Below are positions 8,867 through 17,718 of a stretch of 64,000 nt of DNA, piece by piece. Source of the DNA: Saccharolobus shibatae B12 (lineage in GTDB: Archaea > Thermoproteota > Thermoprotei_A > Sulfolobales > Sulfolobaceae); contig NZ_CP077717.1 of assembly GCF_019175345.1 (NCBI RefSeq), forward strand, positions 2,389,644 to 2,453,643, read 5' to 3'. Position 1 is the first letter of the stretch; every line of letters starts with the position of its first letter. Made by a program: the position numbers and the translations under genes. The notes under the pieces were generated by a model. That model was not told the origin of the DNA. It searched no databases and worked only from the letters and a program-made list of their open reading frames with translations.

Positions 8867-10549
8867 ATGGCATCTCCAGTCTTATTGCTTAAAGAGGGAA
8901 CGAGTAGAACTACTGGTAGAGATGCGTTAAGGAATAATATACTTGCTGCAAAGACACTAGCCGAAATGTTAAGGAGTAGTTTAGGTCCTAAAGGTCTTGA
9001 TAAAATGTTAATTGATAGTTTCGGTGACGTAACCATAACTAATGATGGTGCTACAATAGTAAAGGATATGGAGATACAGCATCCAGCAGCAAAGCTATTA
9101 GTAGAAGCAGCTAAAGCACAAGATGCTGAAGTAGGTGATGGTACTACAAGCGCTGTAGTATTAGCTGGTGCTCTATTGGAGAAAGCTGAAAGTTTATTGG
9201 ATCAAAATATACATCCAACAATAATTATTGAGGGGTATAAGAAGGCATATACCAAGGCCTTGGAGTTACTTCCACAGTTAGGAACTAGGATCGATATAAG
9301 GGATTTGAATTCTTCAGTTGCTAGGGATACTCTAAGAAAAATAGCATTTACTACACTAGCAAGTAAGTTTATTGCAGAAGGTGCTGAATTAAATAAAATA
9401 ATTGACATGGTAATAGACGCAATAGTTAATGTTGCAGAACCTCTACCTAATGGTGGGTACAATGTGAGTTTAGACTTAATAAAGATAGATAAGAAGAAAG
9501 GTGGAAGTATAGAGGATAGCGTCTTAGTTAAAGGACTAGTATTAGATAAGGAGGTTGTGCACCCTGGAATGCCTAGAAGAGTCACTAAAGCCAAGATAGC
9601 TGTTTTGGATGCAGCATTAGAGGTAGAAAAGCCTGAAATCTCAGCTAAGATAAGTATAACATCACCAGAGCAAATCAAGGCTTTCTTAGATGAGGAATCC
9701 AAATATCTTAAGGACATGGTTGATAAACTAGCGTCAATAGGCGCTAACGTTGTAATATGCCAGAAAGGTATTGATGATATCGCACAGCACTTCTTAGCTA
9801 AGAAAGGTATATTGGCTGTAAGAAGGGTTAAGAGGAGCGATATAGAGAAATTAGAGAAGGCATTAGGCGCGAGAATAATAAGCAGTATTAAAGACGCTAC
9901 TCCCGATGATTTAGGATACGCCGAATTAGTTGAGGAAAGGAGAGTTGGAAATGACAAAATGGTATTTATAGAAGGTGCTAAGAATCTGAAGGCCGTGAAT
10001 ATCTTGTTAAGAGGTTCAAATGATATGGCATTAGATGAGGCTGAGAGGAGTATAAATGATGCATTGCATGCTCTGAGGAACATATTATTAGAGCCAGTAA
10101 TATTGCCAGGTGGTGGCGCTATCGAGTTAGAATTAGCGATGAAATTAAGAGAGTATGCTAGAAGTGTAGGAGGTAAGGAGCAATTAGCTATAGAAGCATT
10201 TGCAGATGCATTAGAGGAGATACCTATGATTTTAGCTGAAACTGCAGGGCTGGAGGCTATATCTGCACTAATGGACTTAAGAGCTAGACACGCTAAGGGA
10301 TTAACCAATACTGGTGTAGATGTAATAGGTGGGAAGATCGTAGACGATGTATATGCCTTAAACATCATTGAGCCTATAAGAGTAAAGGCTCAAGTGTTAA
10401 AGAGCGCAACAGAGGCGGCTACAGCAATATTAAAGATTGATGACCTAATAGCTGCAGCTCCATTAAAGAGCGAGAAGAAAGGTGGAGAAGGAAGTAAAGA
10501 AGAAAGTGGTGGAGAAGGAGGAGCTGGTACTCCATCTTTAGGAGACTAA
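8867..10549 (+). CDS. thsA: thermosome alpha subunit (group II chaperonin)
   Basis: ATP-driven protein-folding chaperonin subunit of 560 residues, assembling with beta and gamma subunits into the heat-shock-inducible rosettasome. Motifs: phosphate loop TNDGAT (residues 59-63), catalytic GDGTTS (90-95), and a Gly/Glu-rich tail ending GTPSLGD. The N-terminus [18 protein letters not shown] matches the alpha type of Sulfolobus rather than beta, which begins with a TATVATTPEG-type sequence. It has its own strong promoter (see 8821). The last 12 bases overlap the convergent gene at 10538. Confidence 0.97.
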   Translation: MASPVLLLKEGTSRTTGRDALRNNILAAKTLAEMLRSSLGPKGLDKMLIDSFGDVTITNDGATIVKDMEIQHPAAKLLVEAAKAQDAEVGDGTTSAVVLAGALLEKAESLLDQNIHPTIIIEGYKKAYTKALELLPQLGTRIDIRDLNSSVARDTLRKIAFTTLASKFIAEGAELNKIIDMVIDAIVNVAEPLPNGGYNVSLDLIKIDKKKGGSIEDSVLVKGLVLDKEVVHPGMPRRVTKAKIAVLDAALEVEKPEISAKISITSPEQIKAFLDEESKYLKDMVDKLASIGANVVICQKGIDDIAQHFLAKKGILAVRRVKRSDIEKLEKALGARIISSIKDATPDDLGYAELVEERRVGNDKMVFIEGAKNLKAVNILLRGSNDMALDEAERSINDALHALRNILLEPVILPGGGAIELELAMKLREYARSVGGKEQLAIEAFADALEEIPMILAETAGLEAISALMDLRARHAKGLTNTGVDVIGGKIVDDVYALNIIEPIRVKAQVLKSATEAATAILKIDDLIAAAPLKSEKKGGEGSKEESGGEGGAGTPSLGD

Positions 10550-10909
10550 ATATTTTTTATTAACTGAAACTTTAACGTTAGACTCTTCAGTGTTTTCTGT
10601 ATATCCGTTTATTTCTTCCAATATTTTGTCTGCTACTTTTTTTATGTCCTCATCTGTATAATTATCTTTTATAGCTTCTAATAGTTTCTTTGTAACATCT
10701 GGGCCTAAAATTAAGCTAAGTTCTGTGAAGTCTGGACTTAATAGGAAATCTATTAGTTTTTTTGGATTTCCTCCGTAGGAGGAGAAGTTGTATTTAACTT
10801 CTGCCTCTCCTAAAATTCTTCTTGCTTCGTCTAACCTTTTCGAATCTATTGATAGTGGCGATAGGATCTTACTGGCTACATGTCTAAGGAAGTCCGGTTG
10901 ATTCAACAT
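10538..10909 (-). CDS. conserved helical protein, unknown function
   Basis: A 123-residue, mostly alpha-helical acidic protein without transmembrane segments, cysteines or recognisable catalytic motifs. It begins [16 protein letters not shown] and has a glycine-containing turn near SSYGGNPKK (about residues 43-51). It is convergent with thermosome alpha and overlaps its end by 12 bases. Upstream lies a 250-bp gap shared with the divergent winged-helix gene. I do not recognise a family; the reading frame, start and codon usage resemble its neighbours. Confidence 0.55.
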   Translation of the reverse strand: MLNQPDFLRHVASKILSPLSIDSKRLDEARRILGEAEVKYNFSSYGGNPKKLIDFLLSPDFTELSLILGPDVTKKLLEAIKDNYTDEDIKKVADKILEEINGYTENTEESNVKVSVNKKYLVS

Positions 10910-10960
10910 TGTCGCCTAATAATGTTAATCTAAACACAGTAATATAAGTATACATTCATG

Positions 10961-11000
10961 ATCTAACTTCCTTCCCGCCTTAAAAGCTTTCGGCCTCATT
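10961..11000 (-). repeat. IS200/IS605 right-end-like remnant
   Basis: Read on the minus strand it contains CTTTTAAGGCGGGAAGGAA followed by GTTAGA, closely matching the segment at 36198-36233. The GCTTTTAAGGC hairpin followed by a purine-rich GGAAGGAA tail recalls right ends of IS605-type elements. No transposase or TnpB gene is nearby. Inference from memory of such ends. Confidence 0.35.
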
Positions 11001-11163
11001 CTTTATAAGACTTGGTTATGAAGAGATATTAATTATTTAATATTAGAAATATTTACTGCTCTATGCTATAACGCGTTGGTATAATGAGGAATGAAATTGA
11101 TTTTAAAAATTCGCATAATGTTTAAAAGTAAGAAATGAGAAATGAACGTGAGTGTGTATTAGT

Positions 11164-11469
11164 ATGAGTAATGAGACTAAGAAGAGGGGTAAGAAGTCGG
11201 CTTCCAATTCTGGTAACGTGGAAAACAAACTAAAGGTAGTCTATTCCGATAAAGACGTTATAGTAATGACTGCGCCAAATGAGGATGAATTAAAACAAAT
11301 ACTACTTGACTTATTAAATGAAAAGCCAATGAACCTAAAGGAATTACACAGTATGTTATCTGGAATTGCAAGTGAGGATAAGATAAGAAGAGCACTAGCG
11401 GATCTAGTTGAAAAAGGTAAAATTAACTTATCAGAAGACGGTAGGTATGTTAAGTTAGGTACCGAGTAA
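11164..11469 (+). CDS. small winged-helix DNA-binding protein
   Basis: A protein of about 101 residues with a lysine/serine-rich N-terminus (SNETKKRGKKSASNSG) and a winged-helix domain over the last 65 residues (LKQILLDLLNEKPMNLKELHSMLSG, DKIRRALADLVEKGKINLSEDGRYVKLG). A TATA-like TTTAAAAG lies near 11120. ATG at 11164 is preferred; an in-frame GTG at 11152 would add four residues. Probably a transcription factor. Its last 15 bases overlap the convergent gene at 11455. Confidence 0.6.
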   Translation: MSNETKKRGKKSASNSGNVENKLKVVYSDKDVIVMTAPNEDELKQILLDLLNEKPMNLKELHSMLSGIASEDKIRRALADLVEKGKINLSEDGRYVKLGTE

Positions 11470-11847
11470 GGTTCTATATGGACATCTTTGGAATTCTTTG
11501 TTACATAATATAGCTTGTCTTGTTACTAAAACTCTTTTAATTGCATTACAATACGCAATGAATCCTTTTTCACTCTTTATGAGCTGGTAATGTTCACAAC
11601 CACTGTCTATAATATTTTCTAATGCGTTTATTTTTGGGTAAAATCTAATCTCTTGCTCTATGGTTTTATCTTCATTAAATTTCTCTAACCCCGTTTTGCT
11701 ATCGCTCCCGTCGTCTAAGAAATATCTACAAGTTTTAAATTGACCAAAGCATCTATTGTTAGAAGTTACTATATCAGAAGGCTTATCTAATGCAGGTGAT
11801 GTGCAGTAGCCATTCTTGTAATAGGGACATATGTTATGTTTCTGCAA
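11455..11847 (-). CDS. cysteine-rich protein with CPYY cluster, unknown function
   Basis: A 130-residue protein with nine cysteines. The first four are C7 (in CPYY), C15, C33 and C40; later ones occur in SGCEHY, AYCNAI, LCNKEF and QRCPYR. The two sets suggest one or more metal or iron-sulfur sites. The start resembles the 108-residue protein at 6887 (CPYY followed by Cys, Cys and Cys). Its start overlaps the end of the small gene at 11834 by 14 bases, so the two are co-transcribed on the minus strand. No family recognised. Confidence 0.55.
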   Translation of the reverse strand: MQKHNICPYYKNGYCTSPALDKPSDIVTSNNRCFGQFKTCRYFLDDGSDSKTGLEKFNEDKTIEQEIRFYPKINALENIIDSGCEHYQLIKSEKGFIAYCNAIKRVLVTRQAILCNKEFQRCPYRTLLGT

Positions 11848-12037
11848 CTTCTCTCACAATTACATGTACTCCAACTAGATCACTTTCGTCTTTATTTTCA
11901 GTCCACTGTGGCAAATGTAACCTAGTTATTACAATGTCATCCCCTATATGACTTAATGATTTTTTAATTTCTTGCTCATTAATTTTAGGATTTCCACTAT
12001 AATCCTCTACTATTAGGATTTCCACCCTTTTCTTCAT
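11834..12037 (-). CDS. small conserved protein, unknown function
   Basis: A 67-residue protein beginning MKKRVEILIVEDYSGNPKINEQEIKK; strand-helix-strand pattern, no cysteines. It is the first gene of a two-gene minus-strand unit with the cysteine-rich protein, overlapping it by 14 bases, and is divergent from argS with a promoter gap of about 54 bases. Tight coupling argues that it is a real gene and that it may act with the cysteine-rich protein. Confidence 0.5.
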   Translation of the reverse strand: MKKRVEILIVEDYSGNPKINEQEIKKSLSHIGDDIVITRLHLPQWTENKDESDLVGVHVIVREVAET

Positions 12038-12091
12038 GGTTATATGATTCTAGTGAGTAAATATTAAAAGTTATAAGGCATAAAACGTGAT

Positions 12092-13969
12092 GTGGATATA
12101 ATAGGAAGAGCTAAGAAAGAATTGGCGGAATATGTCGCTGCACAATTAGGCATAAGCGAGGAGGAAGTCTTTAAAAATATTACATATCCTCCTAGGGAAG
12201 AACTCGGTGACTTATCATTAGCGTTACCATCATTAATAAAGGGAAATATAAATGAGAAAGCGAAATTATTACAAGAATATAAAGGTGAGTTAATAGAGAG
12301 GATAGAAGTAGCGGGAATATATCTTAATGCGAGGCTTAATCTAAGAAATCTTTTCGTGAGTATCTTTAGCAAACTAGACGATAGTTATGGACTGGAAAAA
12401 ATCGAAAAGCCAAAAAGAATAGTAGTTGAACATACGAGCGCTAATCCTATACATCCGTTACATATAGGCCATTTGAGAAATACGATACTTGGAGATGCGC
12501 TTGCTAGAGCGTTAAAAGCTAGAGGCCACTCAGTTAATGTTAGGTTTTACGTTAATGATACTGGGAGGCAAGTTGCAGTTCTAATTTACGGTCTAAAACT
12601 TTTAGGTTTTCCTGATCCAGAGCCAAATGTAAAGAAGGATCTATGGTTAGGTATAATATATGCCATGACTAATGTAATTTTAGAAATTAGGAAGTTGAGA
12701 GAGGAGTTAAAGAAACTTTCAGAGTCAGAGTATAGGGAGAAAGTGAGAGAACTAGATGAGCTAATAGTAATAGCGAACGATCTAAGGAATAGGAATGAGG
12801 TACTTTTCGATAAGTTAGCAGACGCTATAAATGCTAGGGAGGAGCCGGAGAAGGAGATAGGAGAAATCATAAAGAAATACGAAGAGGGTAATGATGAACT
12901 AAAGGAGATTATTAGAAAGTACATTAGTTATGCGCTAGAAGGTTTTAGTGAAACGTTATCCAAACTTAATATAAGATTTGACAATTTCGACTATGAGAGT
13001 GACTTATTATGGGGGAATATGGTTGATGAAGTATTAAAGGCCTTACTTTCTTCCCCAGCTAAAATACCATATAAGGGAGTAGCAGCATTGGATTTAGATA
13101 GTTTTTTAGGTGATGAAGCTAGATCTAAGTTGAGAATTCCAAAAGGGCTCAAAATACCTCCTTTAGTTTTGATGAGATCAGATGGAACTACATTGTATAC
13201 AGTGAGGGATATTGCGTATACAATTTTCAAATTTAATCAATTTAACGCAGATTTAGTTATAAATGTGATCGCAGAAGAGCAATACATTCCACAAATACAG
13301 TTAAGAGGTGCTCTAGAGTTACTAGGATATTCGAGATTTGCAGAAAATTTATTGCATTATTCATATGGAATGGTTAACATCCAAGGGTTAAGAATGAGCG
13401 GAAGATTAGGAAAGATAATAACTATTGACGAGATATATGAAAAACTAGATAGTATCGTTAGAAATAAGTTGAAAGAGAAGGGCGGTGATATGGAAAATAT
13501 TGATGATATAGCAAATGCAGCGCTTAGATATGCAATTCTGTCAGTTTCTGCAAATAAGCCTTTATCATTTGATTTAAACCGGATAACTAGCTTTGAGCAG
13601 AATAGTGGGCCTTATTTACAATACACTTATGCTAGGGCCGTTAACATATTAGCTAAATCTACTGAAAGTTTATCTATGGATAAGGTAGACTTTAACGATT
13701 TAGTTGGAGATAAGAGGAAAATATTAATCTTGATAGCTAAATTCCCTGAGGTATTCAAGAATGCTATAGATAACTTAAGGTTAGAAGATTTAGTAGCGTT
13801 TCTGAGAGAATTATCTGACGTATTCAATAGTTGGTATGATAAAGAGAGAGTACTACAAGAACAAGATCTTGGAAGGAGAATGTTAAGATTATATATAGTA
13901 AAAGGAGTGTCAGTTGTATTAAAGAATGGGTTGAGCGTCTTAGGTATAAGGAGCTTAGAAAGGATGTAA
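12092..13969 (+). CDS. argS: arginyl-tRNA synthetase
   Basis: Charges tRNA-Arg with arginine. The 625-residue class I synthetase has an N-terminal additional domain (about residues 1-105), the HIGH signature at 124-127 within HPLHIGHLRN, the Rossmann catalytic fold with YVNDTGRQ shortly after, a KMSKS-like loop seen as MSGRLGK (lysine-poor, common in ArgRS), and a C-terminal DALR anticodon-binding domain ending around the last 130 residues (SGPYLQYTYAR). GTG start at 12092; no in-frame ATG fits better. It stands alone between the small divergent gene and the IS256-type element, which inserted 55 bases past its stop. Confidence 0.95.
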   Translation: MDIIGRAKKELAEYVAAQLGISEEEVFKNITYPPREELGDLSLALPSLIKGNINEKAKLLQEYKGELIERIEVAGIYLNARLNLRNLFVSIFSKLDDSYGLEKIEKPKRIVVEHTSANPIHPLHIGHLRNTILGDALARALKARGHSVNVRFYVNDTGRQVAVLIYGLKLLGFPDPEPNVKKDLWLGIIYAMTNVILEIRKLREELKKLSESEYREKVRELDELIVIANDLRNRNEVLFDKLADAINAREEPEKEIGEIIKKYEEGNDELKEIIRKYISYALEGFSETLSKLNIRFDNFDYESDLLWGNMVDEVLKALLSSPAKIPYKGVAALDLDSFLGDEARSKLRIPKGLKIPPLVLMRSDGTTLYTVRDIAYTIFKFNQFNADLVINVIAEEQYIPQIQLRGALELLGYSRFAENLLHYSYGMVNIQGLRMSGRLGKIITIDEIYEKLDSIVRNKLKEKGGDMENIDDIANAALRYAILSVSANKPLSFDLNRITSFEQNSGPYLQYTYARAVNILAKSTESLSMDKVDFNDLVGDKRKILILIAKFPEVFKNAIDNLRLEDLVAFLRELSDVFNSWYDKERVLQEQDLGRRMLRLYIVKGVSVVLKNGLSVLGIRSLERM

Positions 13970-14016
13970 TTAATTAAAATGAAATACAGAGGATATTTTT
14001 CTAACTGGTAGATATT

Positions 14017-14024
14017 AATCATTA
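14017..14024 (+). repeat. 8-bp target-site duplication, left copy
   Basis: AATCATTA immediately before the left end of the IS256-type element. The identical 8 bases follow the right end at 15289-15296, showing a transposition that has not been rearranged since. Confidence 0.9.
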
Positions 14025-15288
14025 GGGCGATTCAGGTTTCCATTGCGAATTGAAATATCCTGGTATGAATTAGGATAATTCTATAGAGAAATTATTGTAT
14101 AAATTTCTGATAAAATGAGAAGAATAAGGTACACTGTAATATTATTACAGTGATGAGAAAATAGGTCAATAGGTTGTAGTAGAGGGCTATGACACGCGCG
14201 ATCTGGAGTATCCTCCAGGGAGAGTGAAATGCACCAAATCTCCTCCTCTCCAAGAGAGAGTTGAAAAACTCGATCAAGTCGTTGGATTTGAGCCACTTCC
14301 AGAGCTTCTTGCTGGCTTTGAGGTAACTCAAGAGCCTTGGGCAGGACTCGGGTTTGATCTCTCCGTTTTCAGCTGAGGAGATGATCGCGTTCAAGGCCTC
14401 CCTTTCCTCCTTGGTCTTGCGTCGTTTGAGGTGGACCAAGCAGCCCTGCCTCGCCACATGAAGCTCAGCAAGGGAGATCGCCCTATCCAAGGCCTTGATC
14501 CCATCAGCCACTATAAGAATGAAGCTCGACTTCTTCCAGACCTCAACCAAGAGCCTCCAGTAACCCATGGCGTCCTCTTCTACGCTTAAGATTATATCCA
14601 GAACGGCCCTCTTGCCTTCCTTTGTCATACCAATCGCCGAGAGGAGGACTCCCTTTCCTCCCTTGAGCTTCACGCACTTCCCATCAACTATTACATACTT
14701 GAAATTGCCACTCGCTTCGATCTGAGGCATCCAGAGCTTGGCGTTCAACTTACCTCCCAGCACAGAATAGACCAACATCAAGGCCGTGAAGATCTTCCTC
14801 TCCTCCCTCAGCAAAGTCTCCTCCACCTGAGTCTTCACCCTCCCCTTAATTCCGTAAAGTACGGGCAATTTCACCGAGATCCACTCTAACTTGTAAATGA
14901 CTTCTCTCCCTTCTAACATGATCTTAAACCCCTTGAAGAACCTGTACCTCGCGTAACCCTTCCTTTTCACCTCCTTACCTCTCTGGTAGTTAGGACTCTT
15001 CTTCTCAGCCTCCTCCAAGGCCATCTTCTCGATCTCCTTGACCGATTTGTTTAATAAGGCGTCATCGGATAATATCTTGGGGGCGAGTGTGAGGGTTAAG
15101 CTCTGTCCAGATCCCTCTACGAGTTCCTTTAGCTGAATGTCGTAGAGGGTTACCTCATTCGTAGCTAAGAGGTCCACGATATTACCTCATACTCGTCCCC
15201 TATTAGTGTTACTCAAAATGTAGAATCAATTATTCTTATCTGTTTTTATAGAAATAAATTGAAATCGCAATGGAGCCGTGAATCGCCC
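14025..15288 (-). mobile_element. complete IS256-type insertion sequence, 1264 bp
   Basis: Bounded by imperfect terminal inverted repeats that begin GGGCGATTCA and match at 21 of the first 24 positions, and by an 8-bp duplication (AATCATTA), the length typical of the IS256 family. It contains a single transposase gene on the minus strand. The GC content looks clearly higher than the flanking chromosome. It lies between argS and tRNA-Arg and does not interrupt a gene. It resembles IS256-family elements known in Sulfolobus, but I cannot name the exact type. Confidence 0.9.
14092..15177 (-). CDS. IS256-family (mutator-like) transposase
   Basis: A 361-residue DDE transposase. The first Asp is in YVIVDGKCVKL, the second in LIVADGIKAL, and the C-terminal region NDLIEFFNSLLERRRFG corresponds to the family N-x-I-E-x-x-N-x-x-L-x-R-R-R signature carrying the catalytic Glu. 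The insert between the second Asp and the Glu contains the CLVH-L-K motif expected for the family. GTG start with GAGGT ribosome-binding sequence six bases before it, and an in-frame stop just upstream. The reading frame is uninterrupted, so the element may be active. Confidence 0.9.
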   Translation of the reverse strand: MDLLATNEVTLYDIQLKELVEGSGQSLTLTLAPKILSDDALLNKSVKEIEKMALEEAEKKSPNYQRGKEVKRKGYARYRFFKGFKIMLEGREVIYKLEWISVKLPVLYGIKGRVKTQVEETLLREERKIFTALMLVYSVLGGKLNAKLWMPQIEASGNFKYVIVDGKCVKLKGGKGVLLSAIGMTKEGKRAVLDIILSVEEDAMGYWRLLVEVWKKSSFILIVADGIKALDRAISLAELHVARQGCLVHLKRRKTKEEREALNAIISSAENGEIKPESCPRLLSYLKASKKLWKWLKSNDLIEFFNSLLERRRFGAFHSPWRILQIARVIALYYNLLTYFLITVIILQCTLFFSFYQKFIQ

Positions 15289-15296
15289 AATCATTA
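15289..15296 (+). repeat. 8-bp target-site duplication, right copy
   Basis: AATCATTA, identical to 14017-14024, directly after the right terminal inverted repeat. Confidence 0.9.
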
Positions 15297-15434
15297 ATAT
15301 GGAGATCACTAGAGTTTTGTTATTGATAATATTTTGAAGTCTAGTTAAAATGGAGTATATACGTTATACAATGAAGGCTGGTATTTAGCTCTAAAATCTT
15401 AATAATTTAAAATGATAGAGAATATCATAACAGG

Positions 15435-15513
<79 letters not shown>

Positions 15514-15621
15514 TTCCCATTAAATTGAAAGATATTTTAATTCTCTATATCAGTACATTAATGCAAGGTATCTCGGCAAAAATGCAAAATCCTTATTAGG
15601 CTGAATGCCAAACATATATTG

Positions 15622-16920
15622 ATGGTCAGTTTCGATATTTCAAAGTTAAACTATGATCAAAGACTCCGCGTGCTTAAGAAGGCAGTAGAAAAGCATGGTA
15701 AGGCATATATTGCGAGAGTATGCAATGTTAACTTAGCTACTATTTATCGTTATTTAAATGGTCAGATTTCAACAATACCAGATGAGGTAGTTGAGAAGGC
15801 ACTTCAAACATTAACAGTTGAAGAGATTAGTGATGCGATCTATGGTCTAAGGATTGTAGAAGTTGATCCAACGACTGCTTTAAGTGTAGTAGTTAAGGCA
15901 ATGAAGGATGAGGGCTTCCGAAACTTCTTCCTATCCTTACTTTATAAATACTTAGGAGATTATTTAAAGCAAACATCTCACTCCTATGTCGTTACAGAAG
16001 AAGATGTTGAACTGTTTGAGAAGATTGTTAGAGAAACCAGAACTAAGAAGACAGCAGATGATCTAATCAGGTATTTAACACGTGCTTTAGCAGAATTAAA
16101 TAATGAACTGACCCCTGATAGGTTAAAGGAGTATATATTTGAATTAACGGAAGAAAATAGGGGTAGAGCTAGACACACTGCAAAGGCTTTGAAACTCTTC
16201 ATTAAAGAAGTAGTAAAGACAAGGGATAGCCACTTAGCACGAGAGTTATACGAATCCTTTAAGATATCTAAAGCTAAGACTAATTATAGGCCCGTCAGCC
16301 TGAGCTTAGATACATTAAAACAAATATTTAATAATATAGAGGATTTGGGTGCTAAAGCATTCTTCCTGATTTTGACTGAAACTGGGCTGAGAGTAGGGGA
16401 AGTATTAAACTTGAGAGTAGACCAAATTGACTTAGAGCATAGAGTTATTAGGATTATGAAGGAGAGTGAGACTAAAAGAGCTTACATATCATTTCTTCAT
16501 GAGGGTACTGCTAAATGGTTAAAAGAAGTTTATTTACCTTACCGCGAAGATTTCGTTAAACGTTATGAGCTCAACGTTAGAAAATTAGCCGAGGCTAACC
16601 CTGACCAAAATATAGATATTGAGGCGTGGAAGACAAAACTATTCCCAATCAGAGAGGATATGCTTAGAGCTGAGATTAAAATTGCAATGAGGAAAGTGGG
16701 CAAAGAGTTCAGGCTCTATGATTTAAGATCATTCTTCGCATCTTACATGATTAAGCAAGGAGTTTCCCCAATGATAGTTAATTTATTGCAGGGTAGAGCA
16801 CCACCACAGCAATTTCAGATACTACAAAACCATTATTTAGCAATCTCGGATATTGAACTACAGCAGTACTATGATAAATATGCTCCACGCCTCTTAGAGA
16901 CTGTTCCAACATATTCTTAG
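15622..16920 (+). CDS. int: tyrosine recombinase/integrase of the integrated plasmid
   Basis: A 432-residue site-specific recombinase that would insert and excise the plasmid at tRNA-Arg. Residues 12-70 form a helix-turn-helix-like domain (NLATIYRYLNGQIS). The middle is a helical core-binding domain. The catalytic domain has Arg257 in TGLRVGE, a candidate Lys285, Arg369 in LYDLRSFFASYM (the usual His before Arg is Tyr, as in crenarchaeal integrases) and probable nucleophile Tyr405 in NHYLAIS. ATG at 15622 is preferred over a TTG one codon earlier. It begins 112 bases after the attachment site and is uninterrupted, so excision is plausible. Confidence 0.9.
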   Translation: MVSFDISKLNYDQRLRVLKKAVEKHGKAYIARVCNVNLATIYRYLNGQISTIPDEVVEKALQTLTVEEISDAIYGLRIVEVDPTTALSVVVKAMKDEGFRNFFLSLLYKYLGDYLKQTSHSYVVTEEDVELFEKIVRETRTKKTADDLIRYLTRALAELNNELTPDRLKEYIFELTEENRGRARHTAKALKLFIKEVVKTRDSHLARELYESFKISKAKTNYRPVSLSLDTLKQIFNNIEDLGAKAFFLILTETGLRVGEVLNLRVDQIDLEHRVIRIMKESETKRAYISFLHEGTAKWLKEVYLPYREDFVKRYELNVRKLAEANPDQNIDIEAWKTKLFPIREDMLRAEIKIAMRKVGKEFRLYDLRSFFASYMIKQGVSPMIVNLLQGRAPPQQFQILQNHYLAISDIELQQYYDKYAPRLLETVPTYS

Positions 16921-16963
16921 ATATCGAAATATGAAATTGATGTAAGCACGTGTACTGTTTACA

Positions 16964-17036
16964 GTCCACTTTTTAGTAGAATCATTTGTAGATTTGCAGA
17001 GTATTGTGTTTTTCTGCAGTCTACTAAAAAGTGGAC
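16964..17036. repeat. 17-bp perfect inverted repeat after int
   Basis: GTCCACTTTTTAGTAGA at 16964-16980 and its exact complement at 17020-17036, separated by 39 bp. It starts 43 bp after the int stop codon. It can form a long hairpin in RNA or a cruciform in DNA. Confidence 0.85.
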
Positions 17037-17321
17037 ACGGGTGTATATACCCCCCACCCCCCTCACCTAACTTACAAATTTCAAATTCGCACCCGCATAT
17101 ATATTCGCATTGCGAATTCAGCGAAATTCTGCGGAATCTTTCTACTTAACTGCTGAACTTTTTAGTTTTGTGATCATCTCTCCGCTGAAAGTTTCCAATT
17201 TTTTAACTAACTTCTCTTATTAGCCACTAAAAAGTTGGCACTACTGAATCCTTCACGTGCTGTATTGGAATATTAATTGCAAAAAATTGCAAAAGCATTG
17301 GTTTTTGAAATGCAACCAGTT

Positions 17322-17345
17322 GGGTTTGAGGGGTGGGGGAGGGGG
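17322..17345 (+). other. G-quadruplex-type motif
   Basis: Four runs of three to five G separated by TTTGA, T and A. A C-rich counterpart at about 17050-17068 places a similar G-rich motif on the minus strand, and another G-rich tract lies at about 18789-18801. Confidence 0.6.
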
Positions 17346-17445
17346 TTACAAAATTTAGCACCTAGCCACTTTTAGGTGGCTAGATAGCAAAATTTTAAAA
17401 CAAACTGATTTTGCTCTAATAAGCACATAGATTAGTTTTTCCGGT

Positions 17446-17462
17446 ATACTGGGGTGTATAAG
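17446..17462 (+). repeat. 17-bp direct repeat, copy 1
   Basis: ATACTGGGGTGTATAAG, identical to 18645-18661 and similar to CTACCGGGGTATATAAG at 18625-18641. Confidence 0.75.
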
Positions 17463-17690
17463 CACGATAAATGATTATCAGTGTTGCAACTTTAGACTTA
17501 ATTAAGATTAACTTCCTCAGAACTACCCGTTTTATGTTTGTCATCACTGTTCAGAAGCGTTAAAGGTGGTGTAGGGTTATTAAAAACTCAGCAAGTAATC
17601 AAAAAATCTTCATGGCCTTTCCTCTCACGCAAGAATATATGGAATTGCGGGAGAGAATGTGATGTTCCAAAATTTAACATACGTTTGATA

Positions 17691-17718
17691 AAAAGTGAGT
17701 CGCATGCGACTCACTTTT
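17691..17718. repeat. 28-bp perfect palindrome
   Basis: Left arm AAAAGTGAGTCGCA is followed at once by its exact complement TGCGACTCACTTTT, with no spacer. T-rich sequence follows. It could be a replication-origin cruciform, a protein-binding site for a dimer, or a terminator. Confidence 0.85.

Noticed and set aside
9202-10368. Long open frame on the minus strand within thermosome alpha
   Set aside because: Antisense shadow of a strongly conserved chaperonin gene; composition rich in Ser/Leu/Ile as expected from the reverse strand.
12586-12924. Minus-strand frame inside argS
   Set aside because: Shadow frame rich in Ser and Phe opposite a confident synthetase gene.
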